Shown one piece after another: positions 28,801 through 36,428 of a DNA stretch of 47,625 nt (its first letter is position 1; each line of letters opens with the position of its first letter). The stretch is from Myxococcales bacterium (GTDB lineage: Bacteria > Myxococcota_A > Polyangia > Fen-1088). A model generated the notes under the pieces. It ran no database searches, was not told the origin of the DNA, and worked only from the letters and a program-made list of their open reading frames with translations. A program made the position numbers and the translations under genes. Where the stretch lies: the NCBI GenBank assembly GCA_003142855.1, contig PLNW01000137.1, positions 1-47,625 on the forward strand, written 5' to 3'.

Positions 28801-30297
28801 GGCAACCTCTTCATCGTGGGACGCTCAAAGGACGTCATCATCGACAGCAATGGCAAGAACGTCTATCCCGACGAGGTCGAGGATCTCTACCGCAACTCAC
28901 CTTTCATCAAGGAGCTGTCGGTGGTGGGGCTGCCCGATGGCGTGGCCGAGCACGTGGCCTGCGCGGTGGTGCCCAGCCTGGATCACGACCCGGGGCTTGC
29001 GCGGGCCGAGGTGCAGGCCAAGATTGAGTCGCACTTCCGTGAGGTGGCGACGGGTTTGCCCTTCTGGAAGCGCGTGCGCACGTTGGAATTCTGGGAGGGG
29101 GACCTGCCGCGCACCAGTTCGCGCAAGATCAAGAGGCGCGACGTGGCCGACGAACTGATCCGTCGTCACCAGAAGAACAAGGTCGAAAGCCCGCAGACCA
29201 CGGAGGCACAGGCCTCCGAGGCAGGCGTGGGCTGGTTCTTGGAGATCGTGGCCAACGCTTGCGGCAAGGCGCCCTACGAGATCCGCATGCACAGCCGCGT
29301 CGACGAACTGGGCTTCGACAGCCTGACCTTCACCGAGTTTGCCGCCGCGCTGGAAGCCGCGGGCGTGCACGTGCCCGAGGGAGTCGTGTTCATGGGTGCG
29401 GTCGATGTGGCCGCGCTCTACGACCTGGCCACGGGCAAGCGGCACAATCCGGCCTTGGAGAAACGCGAGCCGCGCCGACGCGACGCTTTCCAGCACCACC
29501 AGGAAGGTGACATCAGGCTGCCGGCTCCCTTGCAGCGTCTGGGCAAGCGCGGCTTGGCGGCCGCGCAGAAACTTTTCTACACGCGGGCGCTGCAGACCAA
29601 GGTGCGCGGGCAGGGCCATGTCCCCCAGCACACGCACTTCATCGTGGCAGCCAACCATTCCTCGCACCTCGATATGGGTGCGGTAAAGGTGGCGCTGGGC
29701 GAGGCCGGACGCGATCTCGCGTCGCTGGCTGCGGCCGACTACTTCTTCTCCAATCGCTGGCGCCGGGCCTACTTTGCCAACCTGACCAATCTGGTTCCCA
29801 TGGAGCGGAGTGGCTCGGTCCGCAAATCATTGGCCATCGCCGAGGGAGTGCTTCGCCGCGGCCGCAGCCTGATGCTGTTCCCAGAAGGCACGCGGGCTCG
29901 CGGCGGCGTGATGGCCGATTTCTTGCCCAGCCTGGGCTACCTCGCCCTGCGCGCCGACGTGGGCATCCTGCCGGCCTATATCCGTGGCACCCATGAGTCG
30001 CTGCCCGTGGGCGCCACCTTTCCCAAGACGCGCGATCTGGAGGTCCACTTCGGGCCGTTCCTGTCCATCGATTTTCTGCGTGAACTGATTGCTGGCTTGT
30101 CGGACAAGGAGTCCTGGCGCCTGTGCTCGGCGTTGACCCAACGGATCGTCGAGAATCTGCGCGACGGTGTGACCACGCGCTTTGACGGGGCGAGCGTGCG
30201 GGCGGCGTGGAACGGCGAACAACTGGGATCCCTGCTGCCCCGGTTGCGAGCGGTTGAGGACGGCCAGGTTGTCGGTGAGGGTGGGGAGAGCCCATGA
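25813..30297 (+). CDS. ElbD-like fusion: acyl reductase, AMP-ligase, ACP, PlsC acyltransferase
   Basis: 1494 residues. Domain order: (1) fatty-acyl reductase/Male-sterility-like SDR, about 1-500, with GSTGFLGK (27-34) and Y285-x3-K289; (2) acyl-AMP ligase, about 590-1090, with TSGTTGHPKG (736-745) and YGLTETAP (913-920); (3) acyl carrier domain with GFDSL, Ser1170 as the phosphopantetheine site; (4) acylglycerol-phosphate acyltransferase with N-HSSHLD (His1282-x4-Asp1287) and PEGTRARGG. It could activate a fatty acid, hold it on the carrier, reduce it to an alcohol or aldehyde, and acylate a glycerol phosphate. This domain set matches, from memory, the multifunctional ElbD of myxobacterial ether-lipid synthesis. 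The start ATG lies 10 bp after the LarA-like stop, and its own stop overlaps the next gene. Confidence 0.88.
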   Translation: MNSPAGNTNSVLSPREIYRGRNVFILGSTGFLGKVLLSMLLHRFPEIGRVYVMVRRGTGTSSEKRFWENVVPSRTFDPLREKFGGADGLHEFLAQKIRVVDGDITEDNLGLSEEQAAAVAADISVVINTSGKVTFNPPLESALRTNVQGTKNVIAFVKRMQRPALIHTSTCFVAGNRSGNVWESEPPDGYFPRRQELAGTHFSVEQEIADCGRIAVEVRAQADDAQVVARLRQRAREALLEQHRDPDDEVTLKLAVARERKDWVRAELTQRGIARAQDWGWPNIYTYTKSMAEQLVARESSIVRSIVRPAIVESSLEYPFQGWNEGFTTSAPLVYLALKGQNLLPVSESLILDVVPVDYIAAAILMVAAQACVEQPELVHQLAAGDLNPSYIGRVTTLTGLYKRRRFQDKEVGNKFLNQLAARMEFRPVTYEEYDKKSLPLVNRVAERASETLDRVRPRWAGGRFAELVDRVKKKVDEVTRVTKEAGENIDLFRPFILDNAYVLRADHIRALRDRLPAEERALLPWSPETIDWYDYFLNIHFPGLQKWVLPELDETYAAKPKSVYAYHDLLELFNTTTKLHATRVALRMERGKRQESYSYQNLQELATRAGTFLVGEKVRPGDRVILYAKNAPEWSMAFFGVIKAGGTVAPVAHDSTTSELVNIARASGAVGLIIGEDLLDKRPDLAAALSKEGLPTRLWPFESVFALQPLAVEEERGRALVSKHNPDAVASLIFTSGTTGHPKGVMLTHRNFTFMVSELLRTFDLGPTDGMLSVLPLHHTFEFSTGLLVPLARGARITYLQELTGDAISNVLKTGKITAIVGVPAVWETLRRRVLQKFSDRSAVVESLVNALTRANFELRSRTGIDLGMFVFFPVHKGFGGRVRYMISGGSSLPPEVLKTFYGMGFDFFEGYGLTETAPVLSVTTPKKKPVLGSVGQPLPGVEIKIDSPDASGVGEVIARGRNVMAGYWENPEATAQAIRDGWFHTGDLGRFDGDGNLFIVGRSKDVIIDSNGKNVYPDEVEDLYRNSPFIKELSVVGLPDGVAEHVACAVVPSLDHDPGLARAEVQAKIESHFREVATGLPFWKRVRTLEFWEGDLPRTSSRKIKRRDVADELIRRHQKNKVESPQTTEAQASEAGVGWFLEIVANACGKAPYEIRMHSRVDELGFDSLTFTEFAAALEAAGVHVPEGVVFMGAVDVAALYDLATGKRHNPALEKREPRRRDAFQHHQEGDIRLPAPLQRLGKRGLAAAQKLFYTRALQTKVRGQGHVPQHTHFIVAANHSSHLDMGAVKVALGEAGRDLASLAAADYFFSNRWRRAYFANLTNLVPMERSGSVRKSLAIAEGVLRRGRSLMLFPEGTRARGGVMADFLPSLGYLALRADVGILPAYIRGTHESLPVGATFPKTRDLEVHFGPFLSIDFLRELIAGLSDKESWRLCSALTQRIVENLRDGVTTRFDGASVRAAWNGEQLGSLLPRLRAVEDGQVVGEGGESP

Positions 30298-31298
30298 AGA
30301 TCTTGGTCACCGGTGCCCCGGGTTTCCTGGGATCGCCTTTGGTGGAAGGGCTGTGCCAGCGCTACGAGCCCAAGCAGCTCCGCGTGCTGGCCGTGGCGCC
30401 CGCGCCGGAGTTTTCCAGCCTGGGCATCGAGGTCGTGGTGGGCTCGATCCTGAATCCCGCCGACGTCGCGCGCGTGCTGGAGGGCGTGACCCATGTGTAC
30501 CATCTGGCCGGCTTCGTCTCGCGCAAGCCCGCCGATGGCCACCGCATGTTCGCGGTTCACGTGCAGGGCACGCGCTTGCTGTGCGAGGCCGCACTCCCCG
30601 CCGGGGTCAAGCGCATCCTGATGGCTTCCACCAGCGGCACCATTGCGGTTTCCAAGCGAGCCGACGAGATGCCCGACGAGGACTCGCCCACGCCGCTCGA
30701 GCTGATTGCAGGCTGGCCCTACTACGCCAGCAAGTTGTACCAGGAGCGCACGGCACGGCTCATCTGCGGGGAGCGCATCGAGCTGGTCATGGTGAACCCC
30801 AGCCTGCTGCTCGGGCCAGGCGACGTGCGCATGGGGTCCACGCGCGACGTGCTCTCCTACCTCGCCGGCGACGTCAAGGTCGTGCCTTCGGGCGGGCTCA
30901 ACTTCGTGGATGCGCGCGACGTGGCGGCCATCATTCCGGTGGCCATGGACAAGGGCCGTCCTGGCGAGCGCTACTTGCTGGGCGGCCACAACATGACTTT
31001 CGCCGAGTACTTCGACCGCATCGAGCGGGCGAGCAAGGAGTACCACCCGCGGTGGAGGGCGCACAGCCGCTGGCCCGTGCTGGCGGCCAAGGTGCAGTCG
31101 GCTCTCTTCAAGGCGGCTGGCCGCACCAGCCCGATCGAGCCGGCCAGCGTCGACATGGCCAGCTACTTCTGGTACTTCGACAGCGCCAAGGCGAAAAGCG
31201 AGCTGGGCTTCGCCCCGAGGGAGGCCAGCGAAACCATTTTCGATACGATTCACTACATTCGGGAGAATGCTCTAGGCAAGGGCGCGTTCGCGAAGTAG
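30294..31298 (+). CDS. NAD(P)-dependent epimerase/3-beta-HSD-like SDR
   Basis: 334 residues. The extended-SDR cofactor loop is TGAPGFLG (6-13), the active-site YxxxK is Y-Y-A-S-K, and HLAGFVSRKPADGHRMFAVHVQGTRLL gives the NAD-binding core. The ATG overlaps the megaenzyme's stop by 4 bp, so translational coupling and a shared pathway are likely. A sugar, sterol or glycerol-ketone reductase/dehydrogenase are possible; in the elb locus an SDR occupies this place, as recalled. The C-terminal half (PRWRAHSRWPVLAAKVQSALFKAAGR) is basic and hydrophobic, so weak membrane contact is possible. Confidence 0.87.
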   Translation: MKILVTGAPGFLGSPLVEGLCQRYEPKQLRVLAVAPAPEFSSLGIEVVVGSILNPADVARVLEGVTHVYHLAGFVSRKPADGHRMFAVHVQGTRLLCEAALPAGVKRILMASTSGTIAVSKRADEMPDEDSPTPLELIAGWPYYASKLYQERTARLICGERIELVMVNPSLLLGPGDVRMGSTRDVLSYLAGDVKVVPSGGLNFVDARDVAAIIPVAMDKGRPGERYLLGGHNMTFAEYFDRIERASKEYHPRWRAHSRWPVLAAKVQSALFKAAGRTSPIEPASVDMASYFWYFDSAKAKSELGFAPREASETIFDTIHYIRENALGKGAFAK

Positions 31299-31319
31299 CT
31301 GAGAACACCGAGGGCAGGC

Positions 31320-32165
31320 ATGCAGCCAGGACAGCCAAGCCGTACTGCACTCGGGGCGGCTGTCCATCGCGCCGTCCACCAAGTACTGGAGCGCGGTCGT
31401 ATCTTCACCGATCCGCTGGCGATGCGCATCTTGGGCGCGGACGCCGAAGCGGCTGTTCGCAATGCGGAGAACGATCCGTCGCGACGAAAGCTGCGCCTCT
31501 TCATTGCCGCAAGAACGCGCTTTGCCGAGGATGCCTTGACTGCCGCCGTCGCACGCGGCGTCCGCCAGTTGGTGGTGCTTGGCGCGGGGCTCGACACCTA
31601 TGCCTACCGCACCACCTTTGGGGAAAGCCTGCGCATCTTCGAAGTGGACCACCCATCCACCCAAGCCTGGAAGCGCGAACAGCTCACCCAGGCGGCAATC
31701 CCGGTGCCCCGCACGCTGACCTTCGTTCCGATCGATTTCGAGCGGGAGACTTTGGCGGGTGGCCTGGCCGCCGCTGGCTTCGATCCGGGGCGACGAACGT
31801 TCTTCACCTGGTTGGGCGTCGTGCCCTACCTGACGGAGCAGGCCGTCCTTTCAACCCTCGGCTTCATCGCCAGCCTTCCGGGCGGCGCCCACGTAGTGTT
31901 CGACTACAGCAATCCCCCGGCCTCGGGCCCCGACCAGCATGACGACGCTTCCGTTGGAGAGGCGCTTGCCGCGCGGGTCGCATCCCTGGGTGAGACTTTC
32001 AAGAGCCATTTTGAAACGGACGTGCTCCACGCCAGCCTCACGGCGCTCGGTTTTGCCCAGATCGAAGATCTCGGCCCGGCGGTGATCCGGGAGCGCTACT
32101 TTGCAGGCCGGGGAGGCTCCGTGCCCGACAGGGGCGGGCACATCGTACGCGCAACGACCGTTTGA
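31320..32165 (+). CDS. Class I SAM-dependent methyltransferase (LCMT/TIGR00027-like)
   Basis: 281 residues. SRTALGAAVHRAVHQ is the family N-terminus, and QLVVLGAGLDTYAYRTTF is the SAM-binding loop of leucine-carboxyl-methyltransferase-like proteins. FEVDHPSTQAWKREQL is motif II, and FFTWLGVVPYLTEQAV follows. It lies 21 bp after the SDR and shares the strand, so it is probably part of the operon, though the elb locus I recall does not include it. The acceptor is unknown; polyketide-like or lipid carboxyl methylation are typical of related genes in actinobacteria and myxobacteria. Confidence 0.85.
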   Translation: MQPGQPSRTALGAAVHRAVHQVLERGRIFTDPLAMRILGADAEAAVRNAENDPSRRKLRLFIAARTRFAEDALTAAVARGVRQLVVLGAGLDTYAYRTTFGESLRIFEVDHPSTQAWKREQLTQAAIPVPRTLTFVPIDFERETLAGGLAAAGFDPGRRTFFTWLGVVPYLTEQAVLSTLGFIASLPGGAHVVFDYSNPPASGPDQHDDASVGEALAARVASLGETFKSHFETDVLHASLTALGFAQIEDLGPAVIRERYFAGRGGSVPDRGGHIVRATTV

Positions 32166-32201
32166 GGATCCTTTCAGGCAACCTGTGGCTCCAAGTTCGC
32201 C

Positions 32202-32945
32202 ATGCCCTTTGGTCGCGGCCGCAAGGCGGCCCTGTGGTACGCTCTGGGCGTGGGCCGGATCATCGACATCTACGGGGGCAAAGACCCCAGGATATTGCCG
32301 CGCTACTCGATCGCGGAGGCGGCGCAGTACGTCCGCGTTCCAGTGACCACGCTGGCGATGTGGGTCAGAGGCCGTGCTGCCGCTACGGTGCACGCTGAGC
32401 CGGTCATCTTGTTGCCTTCCGGCTCGCGCCTTCTTTCGTTTCAGAACCTCGTCGAGGCCCATGTTCTCGGGTCGATTCGTCGCCATCACGGTGTGCCGCT
32501 GCAGAGAGTACGGAAGGCGCTCAAGTTCGTGCAGAGGAAGCTGGCACAGCCGCACCCGCTCATCACGGCGCAGTTCGAGACGGATGGCATCGACCTCTTC
32601 GTCCACGAGTTGGGCAAGCTGCTCAACGTCTCACAGGGCGGCCAGGTCGCGATCAGGGCGGCCCTCCAGGCTTCTCTTCGACGTGTCGAGCACGATACCG
32701 ATGGCCTTGCCGCACGCCTGTTTCCGTTTGTGTGCACCGGCGACGGCGACGAACCCAAGTCCATCGTGGTTGACCCGCGGATCTCGTTCGGTCGGCCGAT
32801 TCTGGCCAAGACCGGTATTCCCGCCAGCACAGTGGTTGGCCGCCTGAAAGCTGGCGAGCCTTTGCAGTCGATCGCTTCCGACTACGGCATCACCCTCGAA
32901 CAAGTGACCGATGCCATCCGCTGCGCGCTCCCAGCTGCTGCCTGA
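32202..32945 (+). CDS. DUF433-type antitoxin with MerR-like N-terminus
   Basis: 247 residues. The N-terminus (about 30-75, RYSIAEAAQYVRVPVTTLAMWVRG) is a MerR-like helix-turn-helix. The C-terminal ~65 residues (VVDPRISFGRPILAKTGIPASTVVGRLKAGEPLQSIASDYGITLEQVTDAIR) are the DUF433 antitoxin domain. A helical region lies between them. DUF433 genes next to PIN-like genes form VapBC45-like modules, and the downstream PIN gene overlaps it here. A start at 32202 is assumed; earlier in-frame starts were not examined in detail. Confidence 0.87.
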   Translation: MPFGRGRKAALWYALGVGRIIDIYGGKDPRILPRYSIAEAAQYVRVPVTTLAMWVRGRAAATVHAEPVILLPSGSRLLSFQNLVEAHVLGSIRRHHGVPLQRVRKALKFVQRKLAQPHPLITAQFETDGIDLFVHELGKLLNVSQGGQVAIRAALQASLRRVEHDTDGLAARLFPFVCTGDGDEPKSIVVDPRISFGRPILAKTGIPASTVVGRLKAGEPLQSIASDYGITLEQVTDAIRCALPAAA

Positions 32946-33371
32946 ACCGTGGGTCTTCTTTCTGGACCGATCTCGCTGGGCAGCCGCCTGGTGGCCGAAG
33001 CCCTGCGCACCGAGGGTGAAACCGTAGAGGTGCACGACGCCCATTTCGCCAAGGACGCCTCTGACGTGGAATGGCTTGGGGCTGTCGGGCACACGGGATG
33101 GGTCGTCGTCAGCAAGGACGATCGAATCCGGCTGAACGAGGTCGAGAGGATGGCCCTCACCGAGGCTGGCGTGGCTGCTTTCTTCCTGGGCCGCAGCGAC
33201 CTCACAGGACCCCAGATGGCGAGAGCGATCGTCACGGCGCTGCCTGCTATGAGACGCGCGCTGCGGCGCTTCGACGTGCCGTTCACAGCCAGAATTTCGC
33301 TAGACGGTGACGTGTCCGTGTTCGAGTCGGCCGGGAAGAGATTCAGTCCGGCGAAGCGGATCAGACCGTGA
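32911..33371 (+). pseudogene. PIN-like (VapC45-type) toxin gene with a frameshift
   Basis: Two frames are needed to read the full PIN-like protein. From the ATG at 32911 one frame gives MPSAARSQLLPEPWVFFLDRS, ending in the first catalytic Asp (FFLDRS). The other frame, from about 32976, continues LGSRLVAEALRTEGETVEVHDAHFAKDASDVEWLGAVGHTGWVVVSKDDRI to the stop at 33371. Together they give the standard family sequence. The switch occurs near CGATCTCGCTGGGC (32968-32981): an extra CG or a missing base. The stand-alone frame from the GTG at 32949 (140 residues) lacks the catalytic Asp. Real inactivation or a sequencing error are both possible. Confidence 0.75.
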
Positions 33372-33374
33372 TTG

Positions 33375-33411
33375 GGCCACGGCCACGGCCACGGCCACGG
33401 CTACTGCCACG
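33375..33411. repeat. GGCCAC hexamer tandem repeat
   Basis: Four exact GGCCAC units and two decayed ones follow the TA module directly. The remainder to 33453 (the end of the convergent lipoprotein gene) holds no feature. The motif recurs loosely in the GC-rich tract at 23310-23413. Confidence 0.7.
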
Positions 33412-33453
33412 ACCAATCGCGGCTGTCGCGGGATTGTGGGCTGTGACTCCGCT

Positions 33454-33870
33454 TCACGCGTGATACAGCCCGTGTGGCGTGAGCACCACGGGATCGCCGG
33501 GTCGGAAGGGCGGGGGCGCGGCGTACACGAAGGCCTGGTAGCCGCCATCCTGGAAGCGGACCCACACTTCGTAGCTTATCCGCTCAGAGGAGCCTGAGCT
33601 TGCTGCCGCGCCCACAGCCGCGCCGCCCATCGCGCCAAACAGGGCACCGGGGCCGCGGCCACCGCCCAGAATTCCACCGATGATGGCCCCGGCGAGCGCG
33701 CCGCCTGCAGGATCGCCCTCGCGCCGCTGAATGACCTCGCGAATGTTCGTGACGGTGCCGTAGCGCACCCATTCCGGCTGGCCCATTTCTGAGGAAGTCG
33801 TGGCGGTCGTGGCACATGCTGGCATCACGGCAACCAGCAATACGAAAGCGATGCGGCGAAAAGTTTTCAT
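33454..33870 (-). CDS. Glycine-zipper lipoprotein (17 kDa/SlyB-like)
   Basis: 138 residues from the ATG at 33870, where a signal peptide begins (MKTFRRIAFVLLVAVMPAC); a lipobox-like MPAC marks lipidation. A glycine-zipper segment follows: GGALAGAIIGGILGGGRGPGALFGAMGGAAVGAAASSG, typical of outer-membrane Gly-zipper 2TM proteins. The last ~50 residues (YEVWVRFQDGGYQAFVYAAPPPFRPGDPVVL) form a small beta domain. It is divergent from the next gene, with 123 bp between them. It probably helps stabilise the outer membrane. Confidence 0.85.
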   Translation of the reverse strand: MKTFRRIAFVLLVAVMPACATTATTSSEMGQPEWVRYGTVTNIREVIQRREGDPAGGALAGAIIGGILGGGRGPGALFGAMGGAAVGAAASSGSSERISYEVWVRFQDGGYQAFVYAAPPPFRPGDPVVLTPHGLYHA

Positions 33871-33993
33871 GGCGAACCCCCGATGGGCTTGGAAGATCAA
33901 CCCAACCCTGAGCCCTTGCTAGAGCATGTTCTGGGCCAATCTTACCTCCGCCGAAATTGCTTTCCACCCCCAACCTGGGCGACCATAGCTGCC

Positions 33994-34506
33994 ATGCTGC
34001 GTCTCTTGCCAGCCGCTCTTCTTCTTCTGGCTGCCCCCCTGGCCTGGGCCGGGCAGCGTGTGGCTGTGCAGCCGTTTAGCGGTCCAGACGAAGACAGCAG
34101 GCTGGTGCGCCAACACGTCGCACGCATCGTCGCCAACCACGGTTTTGCCGTCCTGACGTCTATCCCCGCTGTGTCGGGCACGGGACAGTATCCTCAGCTT
34201 GCGCGCGACCGTGAGCTGAAGGCCTTTGTCGTCGCCGACATCGAGCAGAAGGGCAAGCGGCTGGCCATGACGTTCCTTGTGTGGCAGGGCATCGATGGCT
34301 CGGTGGTGGGACGCTGGGAGATCGCGGCGTACAAGGAGAAGCTGGCGCGCGTGCTGAAGAAAGACTTCTGGAAGAGGCTCGGCCCCGCCATCGCCAAGGC
34401 CATGGCGCCGCCCTCCAACCATCTGGGCCCGGCCCCACCCATGCGCATCGACGCCAGCTCGCCCTACGACAGCGACGTGCAAGGCGTCGCGTGGCGGCGC
34501 CGCTGA
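33994..34506 (+). CDS. Hypothetical secreted protein
   Basis: 170 residues from the ATG at 33994, chosen because a signal peptide starts there (MLRLLPAALLLLAAPLAWAG); the frame is open to 33883. The mature part contains a mix of strands and helices (QRVAVQPFSGPDEDSRLVRQHVARIVANHGFAVLTS... ELKAFVVADIEQKGKRLAMTFLVW) reminiscent of periplasmic domains that assemble nucleotide- or peptidoglycan-associated proteins, but I do not recognise a family. It converges on the DUF362 gene, with 92 bp between the stops. Confidence 0.75.
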   Translation: MLRLLPAALLLLAAPLAWAGQRVAVQPFSGPDEDSRLVRQHVARIVANHGFAVLTSIPAVSGTGQYPQLARDRELKAFVVADIEQKGKRLAMTFLVWQGIDGSVVGRWEIAAYKEKLARVLKKDFWKRLGPAIAKAMAPPSNHLGPAPPMRIDASSPYDSDVQGVAWRRR

Positions 34507-34598
34507 GCGCCCACAAGCCCACTCCGTGTCCTCTCCTCTCCCCTCTGCGTTCTCAGCCGGCGATTGCTGTCTCGATCAGCCGCTCACCCAAGCTACGT

Positions 34599-35690
34599 TC
34601 AGATATTCTCATACTTCTGGAACAGCCGTCCCCACTGCGTGTCGCGCTTCCAGTTCTCGAAGGTCTTCTTGTCCTTGACCGGCCAGCGGTAGTAGTCGTG
34701 GTACGCCTCGCTGGCGGCCACGAAGACGTTGACCAGCGGGGTATGGAAGAACAGTTTCTGGAGGGCCTTGAGCGGCCCAAACCAAATGAAGTCGCCGGCC
34801 ATGCTGGCCAGGTTGTCGCCCACCTTGAAGCCCCAGCTCTCGTTTGAGATGTCGTCGCCGACGATTTCGATGTCGCGCGGGTCGCCCACACCCAGGCCAT
34901 CCTGGTGCGCGACGCTGATGTATTCCAGCGACATGGGATCGAAGCCCATCATCTTGGCCGACACCGCGTCGATGGCGACCTGATCCGCGCTGGCCAGCAT
35001 GTAGTCCTTGATCACCGGGATCATGGTGCGCGGCCCGGGGCCGTTGCCCGCGGTGGTGCAGTCCATGATGGCGAAGATGCCGGTGTGGATTTCTTTCTGG
35101 ATGGCCAACAGATCCACCAGGGTGCGGTGAATCCAACTGTGCGTGTAGTGGCGGTGCGTGGCCAAGAGTCCGCCAAAGGCGTTCTTCATCGCGCCGGTGG
35201 TCGTGGTGTAGATGTGACACTTGGCCGTGGGCAGGTGGACGATGTTCTTGCCCAGGAAGTAGTCGGGGATGCGAATCCCGTCGGGGAAGACGCGTGGCAA
35301 GACGTGCATGCGCGCCTTGGGCTTGTACTCGACCCAGCGCATGTCGCTTTCCTTGAAGTTGTAGAGAACCGGGACGTCGTACTTACGGAAAAGCGGCACG
35401 TAGTGATTGAGGTCCTCGCCCTTGAAGGCGTTGGTCACCACGGTCTTGTTCTGCACGCAGGTGATGTCGGCATACCCGGCGGCCTTCAGGGCCTTGATAG
35501 TTCCCTCCATCTGCCAGGGCGTGGTGTTGGCGCCCGGGAATGGGTAGTGCCACGAAATGTTGTCCTTGAGGATGGTGGTCTTGCCCGCCGCAAGCGCCTG
35601 CTTCATTCCCGCAAGCTCGCACAGGCGCTCGATGTCGCTCAGGATGGTTTCGGGCTTGCACTTCAGAACGGCGACTTTGGCTTTGGCCAT
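34599..35690 (-). CDS. DUF362 domain-containing protein
   Basis: 363 residues from the ATG at 35690 (GAGGA 8 nt upstream); the frame is open to 36077, but the extra part does not resemble the family. LKDNISWHYPFPGANTTPWQMEGTIKALKAAGY and VHLPTAKCHIYTTTTGAMKNAFGGLLATHRHYTH are typical of DUF362 proteins, whose substrate is unknown. There is no visible C-terminal ferredoxin-type CxxCxxC cluster, unlike longer relatives. GVGDPRDIEIVGDDI and AADQVAIDAVSAKMMGFDP-like pieces (here ASADQVAIDAVSAKMMGFDP) are also family features. 35691-35848 upstream contains the hairpin below and no gene. Confidence 0.9.
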   Translation of the reverse strand: MAKAKVAVLKCKPETILSDIERLCELAGMKQALAAGKTTILKDNISWHYPFPGANTTPWQMEGTIKALKAAGYADITCVQNKTVVTNAFKGEDLNHYVPLFRKYDVPVLYNFKESDMRWVEYKPKARMHVLPRVFPDGIRIPDYFLGKNIVHLPTAKCHIYTTTTGAMKNAFGGLLATHRHYTHSWIHRTLVDLLAIQKEIHTGIFAIMDCTTAGNGPGPRTMIPVIKDYMLASADQVAIDAVSAKMMGFDPMSLEYISVAHQDGLGVGDPRDIEIVGDDISNESWGFKVGDNLASMAGDFIWFGPLKALQKLFFHTPLVNVFVAASEAYHDYYRWPVKDKKTFENWKRDTQWGRLFQKYENI

Positions 35691-35818
35691 GGTGGAGTCC
35701 TCACCGTCTGTGATACCAGCTCGCCTGCGCCGCCGCCAGCCGGCGATGTTGGGGCTGTGGCCGGCGTCACACCCCTTCTCTGGAGCCCTTTGGCAAAGCC
35801 AGCTTCGCCGGCCTTGTC

Positions 35819-35837
35819 GAGAGGCTCCACGCCTCTC
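35819..35837 (-). terminator. Hairpin after the Lys/Glu-repeat protein gene
   Basis: Perfect 7 bp arms GAGAGGC and GCCTCTC around TCCAC, 12 bp past the stop of the minus-strand gene at 35849. No clear T-run follows, so it could be a weak or Rho-assisted terminator. Confidence 0.4.
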
Positions 35838-35848
35838 ATGCACGATTT

Positions 35849-36298
35849 CTACTCGCAGCCCTTCTTCTTTGGGGTCTTGCAGCAGTCGAGTTCCTTCTTG
35901 GCCGCGGCGACCTTGTCCTTGGCAGCCTTGGCATCCTCGGTGGCCTTGGCCTTGAGCGGCTTCTCGCACTCGGCCTTCTCCTTGCCCTTCATTTCCTTGC
36001 AGCTCGACAGGTCGGCCTTGGGAACTTCCTTGACGGCTTTCTTGGCATCGTCGAGGGCAGTCTGCTTGGGAGAGCAATCGGGCTTCTCGGCCTTCTCGGT
36101 CTTCTCAGACTTCTCAGTCTTCACGGTCTTCTCGGTCTTTTCGGACTTCTCAGTCTTCACGGTCTTCTCGGCAGCGGCCGGAGCAGCAGCCGGTTTGGCT
36201 GCAGCGGCCGGAGCAGCGGGCTTGGCGGCCGGAGCCTGGGCCATGGCAGCGATGGGCAGAACAGCGGAAATAACCAGAACTAGAAACATGCGCTTCAT
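35849..36298 (-). CDS. Secreted Ala/Lys/Glu-rich repeat protein
   Basis: 149 residues with a signal peptide (MKRMFLVLVISAVLPIAAMAQ). The mature protein has an Ala/Pro/Lys spacer, then a 12-residue repeat EKTVKTEKSEKT (two copies, coded by 36 bp units) and a C-terminal region with six Cys (PDCSPKQ, LSSCKEMKG, AECEKP, ELDCCKTPKKKGCE). It is strongly charged and predicted to be unstructured in the repeat. The start has a strong ribosome-binding site (AAGGAGGG) and an extended -10 upstream. The function is unknown. Confidence 0.82.
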   Translation of the reverse strand: MKRMFLVLVISAVLPIAAMAQAPAAKPAAPAAAAKPAAAPAAAEKTVKTEKSEKTEKTVKTEKSEKTEKAEKPDCSPKQTALDDAKKAVKEVPKADLSSCKEMKGKEKAECEKPLKAKATEDAKAAKDKVAAAKKELDCCKTPKKKGCE

Positions 36299-36336
36299 CG
36301 GGATCCCTCCTTGACGTCTAGCGTCTCAGGTCGGAG

Positions 36337-36342
36337 ATAATA
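36337..36342 (-). promoter_or_regulatory. Extended -10 of the repeat-protein gene
   Basis: On the minus strand TGTATTAT is an extended -10 element, about 40 bp before the ATG at 36298; no convincing -35 box is seen. The rest of 36299-36428 also serves the divergent pyruvate kinase gene, whose ribosome-binding site AGGAGG lies at 36417-36422. Confidence 0.45.
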
Positions 36343-36428
36343 CAGGTCGAGAGAAAATTCGCCAGATCTTAACGAGCTTGCAGCGGGGGTTGAGCATCTG
36401 CGACCATAGCCGCGTCAGGAGGCCACGC

